Source: Nannocystis sp. (lineage in GTDB: Bacteria; Myxococcota_A; Polyangia; Nannocystales; Nannocystaceae). Taken from it: a stretch of DNA of 64,000 bases. The stretch spans positions 124,001-188,000 of the forward strand of contig NZ_JADJNN010000038.1 of the NCBI RefSeq assembly GCF_016714285.1. The letters run 5' to 3'. Each line of letters begins with the position of its first letter. Within the stretch, counting starts at the first letter, position 1. This document shows, in pieces, positions 16,591-24,567 of the stretch. Under the pieces are notes generated by a model. That model saw only the letters and a program-made list of their open reading frames with translations, was not told where the DNA came from and did not search any database. Made by a program: the position numbers and the translations under genes.

Positions 16591-17220
16591 ATGCTGCTCT
16601 CACGAATCGCCCTCATCACCGTTGGAACGTTGTTTATTGGCTGCGGCGACGCAGGTGGGGGGAGCGGCGACTCGTCGGGGGATACGAGCGCGGGCGCGAG
16701 CACGGGTGACACGCCGACGAGTTCGGGCGGCGAGAGCTCGGGCGGCGGTTCGGGCTCGGCGGGGACCGACCCGTTCATGGTCGACCCCATGTGCAGCAGC
16801 GGGAAGATGTGGACGCAGGGCAACGTGGAGTCGCCGCACATGCACCCCGGGATGGCGTGCTTGACCTGTCACGCGCAGGTGGAGCCCGACGTGGTGGCCG
16901 AGTTTCCGCTCGCGGGCACGGTGTTTCCGACCGGGCACGAGCCGGACGACTGCCTCGGGCTGGATGGTGCGGCTGTGCCGACGCACGTCGAGATCACGAC
17001 GGCCGATGCGAAGGTGGTGAAGCTGGCGGTGAACAGCTCGGGCAACTTCGTGTACGACGTCAATGAGAGCGGGGCGCTGATGTTCCCGATCACCGCGAAG
17101 GTGGTGAAGGGTGACAAGGAGCGGCCGATGTACTCGCCGCAGATGACCGGCGACTGCAACAGCTGCCACACGGAGGATGGCGCCAACGGGGCGCCGGGGC
17201 GCATCGTCGAGCCGCTGTGA
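16591..17220 (+). CDS. Lipoprotein with two c-type haem motifs
   Basis: A 209-residue lipoprotein: signal peptide and lipobox (LFIGC), a Gly/Ser/Asp linker to residue 60, then a domain with two CxxCH haem-attachment sites, CLTCH near residue 90 and CNSCH near residue 190. Two histidines upstream (SPHMHPGM) could serve as axial ligands. It is probably a periplasm-facing or surface electron-transfer protein, or a short cytochrome c-like domain of unknown partner. It converges with the TIGR03790 gene after 18 bases. The haem reading rests on the motifs alone. Confidence 0.8.
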   Translation: MLLSRIALITVGTLFIGCGDAGGGSGDSSGDTSAGASTGDTPTSSGGESSGGGSGSAGTDPFMVDPMCSSGKMWTQGNVESPHMHPGMACLTCHAQVEPDVVAEFPLAGTVFPTGHEPDDCLGLDGAAVPTHVEITTADAKVVKLAVNSSGNFVYDVNESGALMFPITAKVVKGDKERPMYSPQMTGDCNSCHTEDGANGAPGRIVEPL

Positions 17221-17238
17221 CGGGGCTCGCTCGCGGGC

Positions 17239-18705
17239 TCAGGGCTTCGCGCTCACGCGGTAGAACGCGGCGGTCGCGTCGTTGATCGTGATCTCGGTGC
17301 GCTTGCTCTGGGGGATCTGGAGGTCGCTGGCGAGGGTGGTCCAGGGGCCGTCGGCGCTGTCGCCGGACTCGAGCTGGTAGGTGACGCCGGGGATCAGCTG
17401 GTAGGTGGCGATGATCAGCTTGGGGTCCTCCCAGGTGATGACCGCGCCGCGCCAGGGGCGGGCGAGCGGCTCGCCGACGAACACGCCCTCGCCGGGCCAG
17501 GCGACGGACTTCCAGTAGGCCTCGATCAGGGTCTCGCCGCGGAAGTAGTGCGGCAGCAGGACACTGGCGACGGAGAACTTGCCGGGGTAGTTGCAGGGCT
17601 CGAAGGCGGTGCCGTAGCTGCCAGTGGCGCCGGCCTCGAGCCAGCGGACGATGCTCATCTGGCCGCTCTGGGGGATCTGTCCGCCGTAGGAGGTCAGGTG
17701 GTCGGCGACGGCCCCGGGCAGGTAGGTGTTGGTCGCGATCTGCGGGACGTCGGCGAGGCCGGTGAGATAGAAGAGGACGTCGGGTTTGTTCTCGAGGTAG
17801 TCGAGGCCGCCGCCGCCGCTGTTGTCGATGTATTGCAGGTCGAGGCCGCCGTCGAAGTCCCAGCTGGATTGGGTGGCCTGCTGGTCGGGCCAGCGGACGC
17901 TGCGGGCCTCGTCGGTGGTGCGCACGAAGTAGCCGACGCCGGTGGGGTGGGTGCTGTCGGCTGCGACGCCGCGGTCGATCAGCTTGAAGACATCGTCGGC
18001 GGTGACGCCGGCGAGGTGCATGGCCGGGCGGATGCCGAGGTCGGTGAAGGGGGCGAGGGTGGCGTGGTCGTAGAGGCCGCTGGGGGCCGTCTCGCTGCAG
18101 GGGTTGCCCTGGGTGCTGCAGAACTTCTTGTCGGCGCCGAGGGCGAGGGCGCTGACGAGGGACTGGCACTCGACCTTGTGCGGGTTGGTCCAGGCGATCG
18201 CGAAGGCCTGGATCTGCGGGCTGGCGGCGGCGTCGATCTGGGCCTTGAGGCTGGTGAAGTCGGCGACGCTGAGGGTGTCGGCGGGCGGGAAGCTGAGGGT
18301 GATGACGTTGCCGGGCGGGAGCTGGCGCTTGTCGAGGTAGTAAGCGGCGACGGCCATGGCCTGCGGGTCCTGGTCGTTGACGAGGAGGGCGAGCTCTTCG
18401 GGCTCGAGGCCAGCGCGCGGGAGGATCACCGTCGGCGGGCCGAGGGGGTCGCCGGTGGTGGTGGCGTCGGTGGTGGCGGTGGTGGTGAGGTCGGTGGTGG
18501 CGGGGTCGGTGGTGGTGGCGGCGTCGGTGGTGGTGGTCGGGGGCTCGCCGGTCGGTGCGTCGGTGGTGCTGGTGGGCGCGTCGGTGGTGGCGCTGGTGCC
18601 CTCGACAGTGGTGGCCGGGCCGCTGCTGCTGTCGTCGCCGGACTCGTCCGCGGGGCAGGCGGTGAGTGGGAGGAGCAGGAGCAGGGGCAGGCGCGGACGG
18701 AGCAT
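17239..18705 (-). CDS. TIGR03790 family lipoprotein
   Basis: A 488-residue protein with lipobox LTAC, a Thr/Ala/Asp-rich linker (residues 25-90) and a domain starting LALLVNDQDPQAMAVAAYYLDKRQLPPGNVI, the hallmark of the uncharacterised TIGR03790 family, which is found mainly in Myxococcota and Planctomycetes. The C-terminal 80 residues (VTYQLESGDSADGPWTTLA) look like a fibronectin/sugar-binding beta-domain. Function unknown; secreted and surface-attached by inference. TACCCT lies seven bases upstream of the ATG, a possible -10 of a short-leader transcript. Confidence 0.88.
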   Translation of the reverse strand: MLRPRLPLLLLLPLTACPADESGDDSSSGPATTVEGTSATTDAPTSTTDAPTGEPPTTTTDAATTTDPATTDLTTTATTDATTTGDPLGPPTVILPRAGLEPEELALLVNDQDPQAMAVAAYYLDKRQLPPGNVITLSFPPADTLSVADFTSLKAQIDAAASPQIQAFAIAWTNPHKVECQSLVSALALGADKKFCSTQGNPCSETAPSGLYDHATLAPFTDLGIRPAMHLAGVTADDVFKLIDRGVAADSTHPTGVGYFVRTTDEARSVRWPDQQATQSSWDFDGGLDLQYIDNSGGGGLDYLENKPDVLFYLTGLADVPQIATNTYLPGAVADHLTSYGGQIPQSGQMSIVRWLEAGATGSYGTAFEPCNYPGKFSVASVLLPHYFRGETLIEAYWKSVAWPGEGVFVGEPLARPWRGAVITWEDPKLIIATYQLIPGVTYQLESGDSADGPWTTLASDLQIPQSKRTEITINDATAAFYRVSAKP

Positions 18706-18760
18706 GCGCGGCAGGGTATCGCGTCGCGCGGCGCGCTTCGCAGGCGCTTTGCCGGGGTGA

Positions 18761-18863
18761 GCAGGCCGCAGTCAGCGGTCGTGTGAGACGGGCGCAGGTC
18801 CCCGCGGCGATGCAGGGCGCCCCGGGTGCAGGCCGCAGTCAGCTGTCCTGTGGGACAGGCGGG
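18761..18863. repeat. Duplicated spacer sequence carrying one palindrome copy
   Basis: A roughly 34-base segment beginning GCAGGCCGCAGTCAGC occurs at 18761-18794 and again at 18828-18863, differing at a few bases. The second copy contains the intact palindrome CTGTCCTGTGGGACAG at 18843-18858; the first carries a degenerate form of it. The 211-base spacer 18706-18916 has no gene. Confidence 0.8.
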
Positions 18864-18874
18864 TTAAATGCGGA

Positions 18875-18895
18875 CGCCCGCCGAGGTGGCGGGCG
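18875..18895 (-). terminator. Terminator hairpin after the M50 protease gene
   Basis: CGCCCGCC and GGCGGGCG pair as a perfect eight-base stem around a five-base loop, 21 bases past the stop of the minus-strand gene. On that strand it is followed by GCATTTAA, a short T-run, which fits an intrinsic terminator. Confidence 0.6.
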
Positions 18896-18916
18896 CCTGG
18901 GTGTGTGGGTCGGCGA

Positions 18917-19687
18917 TCAGTGGCGCAGCAGCCAGATCCGTCCGCGGGGGCTGCGGACGATCAGGAGCTCGCGGGGGTCGTCGCCGTCCTGCAGCAGGTT
19001 CGGGTCGATCACGCGGCGGGGGCCGGGGTGGGGCATCACGCGGGACTCGCCGCGGGCGGCCATGTAGAGGAACGTGGCCATGAGCAGGAGCATGAAGCGG
19101 CCGGTGTAGAGGCCGAGGGCGAAGAACAGGGCGGCGCCGACCATGCCGAGGGTGGCGGCGATCTGGGTGGCCCGGATGTGGCCCATGCGGCTGGACAGCG
19201 CGGCCCGCAGGACGCGGCCGCCGTCCATCGGGAAGGCGGGCAGCATGTTGAAGACGGCGAGGCCGAGGTTGGTCCAGGCGAGGCTGCCGAGGAAGCTGTC
19301 GGGGCTGAGGTCGCCGCCGAGGATCGCGGCGAAGGTGAACAGCACGCCGGCGAGCAGGAAGCTGACGACCGGGCCGGCGAGCGCGACCAGGAGCTCGACC
19401 TTCGGGCGCATGTGGCCCTGGTCGAGCTGGGCGACGCCGCCGATCGGGAGCAGCAAGATCTGGCGGGTGTGGATGCCGTACTGGCGGGCGGTGAGGGCGT
19501 GGCCCAGCTCGTGCGCGACCACCGAGGCGAACACGGCGATCATGAAGACGACGCCGGCGAGGGCGGCGACGAGGGTGCCCGCGCTGTTGAAGCTGCTCAG
19601 GCCCGCCCACAGGAGCACGAGCAGGAACGAGGCGTGGACGCGAGTGTCGATGCCGAAGAGTCGGCCGAGGTTCCAGGACCAGGACAT
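18917..19687 (-). CDS. Site-2 protease-like M50 zinc metallopeptidase
   Basis: A 256-residue membrane protease. The zinc motif HELGH is at residues 59-63 within the second membrane segment, and the second conserved motif NMLPAFPMDGGR near residue 150 supplies the third ligand aspartate. About six hydrophobic segments are present; there is no PDZ or CBS domain, so it resembles the compact SpoIVFB/Rv-type members that cleave substrates inside the membrane. Substrate unknown. It stands alone between spacers and is downstream of the nitroreductase gene on the same strand, separated by a 43-base poly-G run. Confidence 0.92.
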   Translation of the reverse strand: MSWSWNLGRLFGIDTRVHASFLLVLLWAGLSSFNSAGTLVAALAGVVFMIAVFASVVAHELGHALTARQYGIHTRQILLLPIGGVAQLDQGHMRPKVELLVALAGPVVSFLLAGVLFTFAAILGGDLSPDSFLGSLAWTNLGLAVFNMLPAFPMDGGRVLRAALSSRMGHIRATQIAATLGMVGAALFFALGLYTGRFMLLLMATFLYMAARGESRVMPHPGPRRVIDPNLLQDGDDPRELLIVRSPRGRIWLLRH

Positions 19688-19745
19688 GGCGTCTCAGATT
19701 GAACACGGATCGCCGGGGGTCAAGGTCGAGGGCCCAGACGGCGCA

Positions 19746-19789
<44 letters not shown>

Positions 19790-19801
19790 CGGCAGGGGGC
19801 C

Positions 19802-20386
19802 TCAGGCGGGTGGGAGCTGGCCGTGGAAGACGAAGCTGGCCTGGGGGTTGCGGCCGCTGGGGGCCTCGCGAGCGCGGAGTTTCTCGGGCAAGGTGTCGGG
19901 GTCGGCGATCGCGCCGACGGCGACGGCGGCCTGGACCTCGTAGATGGCCGGGTCGGCGCCGAGCTCGGTGTAGGCACGAGTGGTGTCGAAGCCGGCCATG
20001 GCGTGGCTGTACAGGCCGAGCTTGTGGGCGGCGAGCGCGAGCGACATCCAGGCGGCGCCGAGGTCGAAGGCGGCGGTGCGGTTCGGGCGATCGTTGTGGC
20101 TGAAGTTGCGGCGGTTGAAGAGGACCAGCAGGAGCGGGGCCTTGCTGGCCCAGAGTTGGTTGGCCTCGACGAGCAGGCCGGTGATGCGGGCGTGCTCGGG
20201 CTCGCCGGCGAGGCCGTAGACGAGGCGCCAGGGCTGCTCGTTGAAGCACGAGGGGGCCCAGCGCATGGCCTCGAACAGGCTCGCGAGTTGGGCCGGCGTG
20301 AGGGGATCGGGGCGGAAGGCGCGGGGGGACCAGCGCGCGAGGAACTCGGGGTCGACGTCGGCTTCGGGGGTGCGGGGGTGCGGCAT
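19802..20386 (-). CDS. Nitroreductase family protein
   Basis: A 194-residue FMN-dependent oxidoreductase. The N-terminal half has the family pattern RWSPRAFRPDPLT...LFEAMRWAPSCFNEQPWRLVYG, which contacts FMN and shapes the active site, followed by AAFDLGAAWMSLALAAHKLGLYSHAMAGFD. Such proteins reduce nitroaromatics, quinones or flavins with NAD(P)H; the physiological substrate is not known. It lies between a heparinase-like gene and the M50 protease gene on the minus strand, with 39 and 114 bases of spacer. Length and motifs are complete. Confidence 0.93.
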   Translation of the reverse strand: MPHPRTPEADVDPEFLARWSPRAFRPDPLTPAQLASLFEAMRWAPSCFNEQPWRLVYGLAGEPEHARITGLLVEANQLWASKAPLLLVLFNRRNFSHNDRPNRTAAFDLGAAWMSLALAAHKLGLYSHAMAGFDTTRAYTELGADPAIYEVQAAVAVGAIADPDTLPEKLRAREAPSGRNPQASFVFHGQLPPA

Positions 20387-20425
20387 GCGGGCGGGTCAGG
20401 GGGCGGGGGGCGGCGGTCAGGGCTT

Positions 20426-22063
20426 TCAGGTGGGTGCCCCGGGGCGGGGGAACCGGCCCCGGGGGGGGGGGGGGGGGGGGGGGTCGGCGAGGAGCTCGAG
20501 GGTGAGGCCGGCGGGTGGGACGGGGGCGGCGAGGCAGCGGCGGGGGAAGGGTTGGTTCATCGCGCTCCAGCCGTGGGCGGGGCTGCAGCTCCACGGGGTG
20601 CCAGGGGGGGTGACCAGGCGGAAGCGGCGGCCGCCGGCGGTGCGGCCGTGCCAGACGTTGCCGCGCAGCAGGAGGGCGCAGGTCTCGGGGAAGTAGAGGC
20701 GGGTGGTCGCGGGGGCCTCGGGTTCGACGCGGTCCTCGCAGAGCAGTCGGCGGCCGTCCCAGTGCAGGCGGCGGTGGTGGGCGGCGGGGGCCTTGTAGCC
20801 GTGGATGCGGGCGCTGAGGAGATCTGTCCCGTAGGACAGGTCGGTGGTGCGGGCGCGGCCGCCGACGCGGTGGCTGGCCCACAGCTCGTGCTGGTCCGGG
20901 TCGTGCTCGCCGACGGTGACGGTGCTGTGGGCGCGGGTGCTGCGGGCGTAGTCGCGGGCGAAGCCGGGGGTGTAGGTGCCGACGCCGGCGTCGACGAGGA
21001 CGCGCTCGCCGTGGAGCGAGAGCTCGAGGGCGAGGCCGTCGGCGTGGATGTGGCCGGGCTGCTGGGCGAGGCCGACGCCGCCGACGTTCCACAGCAGGGT
21101 CCAGGGGCCGAAGCGGCGGCGGAACAGGCCGGCGTCGGGGGCGTCGCTGAGCGGGGCCTCGAGGGTGTCGAGGGGGCGGGCGAGGCGGGTGAGGAGGCCC
21201 TTTGGGGTGACGGGGGCGTTGCGCTGGGAGTCGTTCCACAGGGCGACGTCGCCGTCGGGGTGGGTGAAGGCGGGGAGGGCGGCGAGCATGCGCTCGAGCG
21301 ACGCCTCGAGGCGGGCGGCGGCGCCGGGGTGGACGCGGGTGGGGTTCAGGGCGATGACGCCGGCGAGCTGTTCGGCGAGCAGGCAGTGGTACGTGGGGGT
21401 GCGTTCGCGATGGACGCCGTCGGGGCCGAGCTGGGCCTCGACGAGGTCGGCGAGGGCGGTGAGGCGCTGGGTCAGGGGTGGTGCGGCGGGGCCGGCGAGG
21501 GCGAGGCCGGCGGAGCAGAGGGCGGCGAGGTCGGTCCAGACGTGGTTGCCGTCGAGGTGGTGTTCGACGTGGTGGCGGAGGTGCTCGAGCTGGGCGGCGA
21601 GGGATCCGAAGATGCGGCGGCGGGCGGGGGCGTCGAGGTGTGACTCGTGCAGGCCGAGCCAGCCGAGCCAGTGGAGCACGCGCATCGCGGTGGGGTAGGG
21701 CTCCCAGCCGATGCCTTCGCGGTGGTGGTCGATCCAGTGCTCGACCTGCGTGCGGGCGCGGGGCAGCGGGAGCAGCGAGAGCCAGCCGTGGTAGTGGAGG
21801 GTGTAGAGGTAGAGCGGGTCGGCGTCGGGCTCCCAGCCGTCGACGCAGGGGTCGTGCGGGCCGTGGCCGAGCAGCTGCACGCCCTCGGGGTGGATGATGC
21901 CCTCGGGCGAGGGGGGCGGCAGCGGGGTAGCGACGCCGTGCAGGCCCTCGCGGGTGGTGCTGGCGGGGCGCCGGGCCGGGCCGCGGAGGCGACGCAGGCC
22001 CTGGTAGATGACCTGACGCGGGGTCAGGTGGACGAGCGTGCGCAGCCAGGTCCCTGGGGTCAT
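20426..22063 (-). CDS. Heparinase II/III-like polysaccharide lyase
   Basis: A 545-residue protein with the two-part lyase architecture: an N-terminal alpha/alpha toroid (residues about 60-310; DGNHVWTDLAALCSAGLALAG and PTYHCLLAEQL) and a C-terminal beta-sandwich beginning at FGPWTLLWNVGGVGLAQQPGHIHADGLALELSLHG, where Asn/His/Tyr residues of the family's active site cluster. In polysaccharide loci these enzymes trim or release polymers such as alginate-like or uronic-acid glycans. The adjacent nucleotide-sugar dehydrogenase gene supports this. The extreme C-terminus reads through a 23-base poly-G run as polyproline, so the last 20 residues are uncertain. Confidence 0.88.
   Translation of the reverse strand: MTPGTWLRTLVHLTPRQVIYQGLRRLRGPARRPASTTREGLHGVATPLPPPSPEGIIHPEGVQLLGHGPHDPCVDGWEPDADPLYLYTLHYHGWLSLLPLPRARTQVEHWIDHHREGIGWEPYPTAMRVLHWLGWLGLHESHLDAPARRRIFGSLAAQLEHLRHHVEHHLDGNHVWTDLAALCSAGLALAGPAAPPLTQRLTALADLVEAQLGPDGVHRERTPTYHCLLAEQLAGVIALNPTRVHPGAAARLEASLERMLAALPAFTHPDGDVALWNDSQRNAPVTPKGLLTRLARPLDTLEAPLSDAPDAGLFRRRFGPWTLLWNVGGVGLAQQPGHIHADGLALELSLHGERVLVDAGVGTYTPGFARDYARSTRAHSTVTVGEHDPDQHELWASHRVGGRARTTDLSYGTDLLSARIHGYKAPAAHHRRLHWDGRRLLCEDRVEPEAPATTRLYFPETCALLLRGNVWHGRTAGGRRFRLVTPPGTPWSCSPAHGWSAMNQPFPRRCLAAPVPPAGLTLELLADPPPPPPPRGRFPRPGAPT
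20461..20483. repeat. Poly-G run of 23 bases near the heparinase 3' end
   Basis: Homopolymer inside the coding strand complement, read as a run of prolines at the C-terminus. Together with the 43-base run and the G/C-only block it suggests length errors. Confidence 0.8.
20824..20839. repeat. Palindrome copy CTGTCCCGTAGGACAG inside the heparinase gene
   Basis: Six-base arms around CGTA. It is read as LSYGTD in the protein, so it does not disrupt the frame. Confidence 0.8.
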
Positions 22064-22105
22064 GTCCGTTTGTTCATGGCCTTGTGGTCATGTCCCTTGG
22101 TTCAT
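22060..22105 (-). CDS. Chain of three five-codon micro-ORFs linking wecC to the heparinase gene
   Basis: Reading leftwards on the minus strand, the micro-ORFs are MNQGT (22105-22088), MTTRP (22091-22074) and MNKRT (22077-22060). Each stop overlaps the next start as ATGA; the first overlaps the wecC stop and the last overlaps the heparinase start. They arise from a 14-bp tandem duplication and may keep termination-reinitiation coupling. Translation is not proven. Confidence 0.4.
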
Positions 22106-22119
22106 GTCCTCTGGTTCAT
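22061..22119 (-). repeat. 14-bp tandem array at the wecC/heparinase junction
   Basis: Five ATG codons on the minus strand begin at 22119, 22105, 22091, 22077 and 22063, each exactly 14 bases apart, with units related to TCATGTCCnnnnGG on the plus strand. The first lies in the wecC reading frame, the last is the heparinase start, and each of the other three starts a five-codon ORF ending in TGA that overlaps the next ATG. Confidence 0.92.
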
Positions 22120-23361
22120 GAGGCCGACGGTGTCGACGACCATGAGGCGCAGCAGGTGGTCGGGGCGGAGGTGGCGGAACTGGCGGTGGGCGACGAGCAC
22201 GACGACGATGTCGGCGGCGGCGAGGGCCTCGGCGAGGGGGACCAGCGGCGCGCCGGCGATCGGTGAGGTGTGGAGGTGGGGCTCGACGAGCAGGAGCTCG
22301 AGGTCGGGGTCGGCGGCGAGGGCCCTGGCGATGTGGAGGGCGGGGCTCTCGCGCAGGTCGTCGATGTCGGGCTTGTAGGCGAGGCCGAGGCAGGCGACCT
22401 TGGGCTTTCGCAGGCGGGCCGCGAGGGCGCGCACCTGGGCGATCACGCGGGCGGGGCGCTCGTCGTTGACGCGGCGCGCGGCCTGGATGAGCGCGGTGTG
22501 CTGCGGGGCGCTGGCGGCGATGAACCACGGGTCGACGGCGATGCAGTGGCCGCCGACGCCGGGACCGGGGCGCAAGATCTGGACCCGCGGGTGGCGGTTG
22601 GCGAGGCGGATCACCTCCCACACGTCGAGGCCGAGGTGGGCGCACACGTTGGCCAGCTCGTTGGCGAAGGCGACGTTGGTGTCGCGGAAGGCGTTTTCGG
22701 CGAGCTTGGTCAGCTCGGCCACCTCGGCGCTGCAGCGGTGGACCTGGCCGCGCGCGAAGGCCTCGTAGAACTCGGCGCAGCGGGCGGTGCAGGCGTCCGT
22801 GAGGCCGCCGACGAGGCGCTCGTTTTCGACGACCTCGCGCAGGACGGCGCCGGGCAGCACGCGCTCGGGGGCGTGGGCGAGGAAGATGTCGCGGCCGGGG
22901 ACCAGGCCCCCGCCCTGAAGATTGCCGCACACGATCGGCGCGACGAGGTCGCGCAGGGTGCCGGGCGGGACGGTGGACTCGAGCACGATCAACGCGCCGG
23001 GCTCGAGGACCGGGACGATCGCGCGGGCGGCGGCCTCGACGAAGCTGAGGTCGGGGCGGTGGTCGGCGGTGATCGGTGTCGGTACACAGATGAGATAGGT
23101 GCGCGCGGGCACCGGCGCTGGCACTGCGCGCAGGGTGCCGGCGGCGACGGCGGCGCGGACGAGGGCGTCGAGCTCGGGCTCGACGATGTGGATCCGCCCG
23201 GCGTTGATCGTGTCGAGGATGTCGCGGCGCAGGTCGACGCCGGCGACCCGCTGACCCCGGGTGGCGAGCACCGCGGCGGTCGGCAGACCGACGTAGCCGA
23301 GGCCCAGCACGCACACGTCGAACGGCGAAGTTTCCGGGGCGGGGAGCGTGGACAGGGTCAC
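22102..23361 (-). CDS. wecC: Nucleotide-sugar dehydrogenase (UDP-ManNAc/UDP-sugar 6-dehydrogenase type)
   Basis: A 419-residue NAD-dependent enzyme of the UDP-glucose/UDP-N-acetylmannosamine 6-dehydrogenase family. The Rossmann motif GLGYVGLP near residue 20, the ESTVPPGT turn, the central helix motif ELTKLAENAFRDTNVAFANEL, the catalytic cysteine in GGHCIAVDP and the C-terminal GLAYKPDIDDLRESPA segment are all present. It oxidises a UDP-hexose(amine) to the uronic acid. The divergent neighbour encodes a UDP-GlcNAc 2-epimerase, which makes the ManNAcA route (WecB/WecC) the likeliest. GTG start at 23361; its last five codons lie in the 14-bp array. Confidence 0.9.
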   Translation of the reverse strand: MTLSTLPAPETSPFDVCVLGLGYVGLPTAAVLATRGQRVAGVDLRRDILDTINAGRIHIVEPELDALVRAAVAAGTLRAVPAPVPARTYLICVPTPITADHRPDLSFVEAAARAIVPVLEPGALIVLESTVPPGTLRDLVAPIVCGNLQGGGLVPGRDIFLAHAPERVLPGAVLREVVENERLVGGLTDACTARCAEFYEAFARGQVHRCSAEVAELTKLAENAFRDTNVAFANELANVCAHLGLDVWEVIRLANRHPRVQILRPGPGVGGHCIAVDPWFIAASAPQHTALIQAARRVNDERPARVIAQVRALAARLRKPKVACLGLAYKPDIDDLRESPALHIARALAADPDLELLLVEPHLHTSPIAGAPLVPLAEALAAADIVVVLVAHRQFRHLRPDHLLRLMVVDTVGLMNQRT

Positions 23362-23389
23362 CTTCGTGGCATGCTATCGGCCTGCTGCG

Positions 23390-24542
23390 ATGCCGTCCAC
23401 CCAGCCCCGCATCCTGATCGTGTTCGGCACCCGCCCGGAGGTGATCAAGCTCTGGCCGGTCTGGCAGGCCCTGCGGGCGCTGCCCGGCTGGCAGGTGACG
23501 CTGTGTAACACCGGTCAGCACCGCGAGCTGGTGCCGCCGCTGCTGCGCGACCTTTGCGACGACGCCGGAGGTCGAGCTGGGGGTGATGAACCCGGGGCAG
23601 AGCCTGAGCTCGCTGCTGGCCCGCCTGCTCGACGGGCTCGACCCGGTGCTCGACGCGCTGCGCTTCGACTGGGTGGTGGTGCAGGGCGACACGACGACGG
23701 CGCTGGCGGGGGCGCTGGCGGCTCATCACCGGCACGTGCCGGTCGCCCACGTGGAGGCGGGGCTGCGCACGCACGACCTGCAGGCGCCGTTCCCCGAGGA
23801 GGGCAACCGCCAGCTGATCTCGCGGATAGCGAGCCTGCACCTGGCGCCGACCGAGCTGGCCCGCGCGGCGCTGCTGGGCGAGGGGGTGCCGGCGGGGCTG
23901 ATCGAGGTGACGGGCAACACGGTGGTCGACGCGGCGCGGCAGATGGCGGCGATGCTGCCGGCCGACGGGGCCCCGCCGGCCGGGTCGGCGACCGAGCTGC
24001 TGCGCTTCACCGGCGGGCGCCCGCTCGTACTGATCACCGGACATCGCCGCGAGAGCTTCGAGGGCGGGCTGGTGGCGGTGTGCGAGGGCGTGGCCGAGCT
24101 GGCGCGCGCGTACCCGGGGGTCGACTTCGTGTATCCCGTACACCTGAACCCCAGCGTGCAGACGGCGGTGCGTCAGCAGCTCGCGGGGCTCGGCAACGTG
24201 CACCTGCTCGAGCCGCTGGACTACCCGGCGGCGATCTGGCTGCTGCGCCGCTGCGTGCTGGTGATCACCGACTCGGGCGGGCTGCAAGAAGAGGCGCCGG
24301 AGTTCGCGGCGCCGGTGCTGGTGACCCGCGCGAGCACCGAGCGCGGCGAGGGGCTGACGGCCGGCTGCGCGGAGCTGGTCGGCTATGACCGCGGGCGCCT
24401 GGTGGCGGCGGCGCGGCGGCACCTGGACGATCCGGACGGGGCGCGGTGGTCGGGGGCCAACCCCTACGGCGATGGTCAGGCCGCGGCGCGCTGCGTGACG
24501 GCGCTGCAGCAGCGGCTGGTCCGGGGAAGGTCGGTGGCGTGA
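23390..24542 (+). pseudogene. wecB: UDP-N-acetylglucosamine 2-epimerase, interrupted by a one-base frameshift
   Basis: The enzyme interconverts UDP-GlcNAc and UDP-ManNAc. The first 54 codons (ATG at 23390: ILIVFGTRPEVIKLWPV, TGQHRELV) are in one frame. From about 23552 onward the homology continues in the next frame (TTPEVELGVMNPGQSL, GDTTTALAGAL, HVEAGLRTHD, ITGHRRESFEGG, DSGGLQEEAPEF). Removing one C from GACC at 23551-23552 restores a full-length reading frame of normal size (about 383 residues) with all catalytic motifs. This is either a real inactivating insertion or a base-call error; the intact remainder of both halves favours a recent event or an error. Confidence 0.85.
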
Positions 24543-24567
24543 GCGCGAGGTCGGTGGCGTGAGCGCG
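24528..24567 (+). repeat. 20-bp tandem duplication of the wecB stop/wecA start junction
   Basis: AGGTCGGTGGCGTGAGCGCG occurs exactly twice, at 24528-24547 and 24548-24567. Each copy contains GTGA, where the upstream stop and the downstream GTG start overlap. Confidence 0.95.
24539..24562 (+). CDS. Seven-codon micro-ORF between wecB and wecA-like genes
   Basis: The GTG at 24539 overlaps the wecB stop (GTGA) and opens a frame MSARSVA ending in a TGA at 24560-24562, which again overlaps the GTG start of the next gene at 24559. It exists only because the 20-bp junction was duplicated. Translation is unproven. Confidence 0.35.
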   Translation: MSARSVA

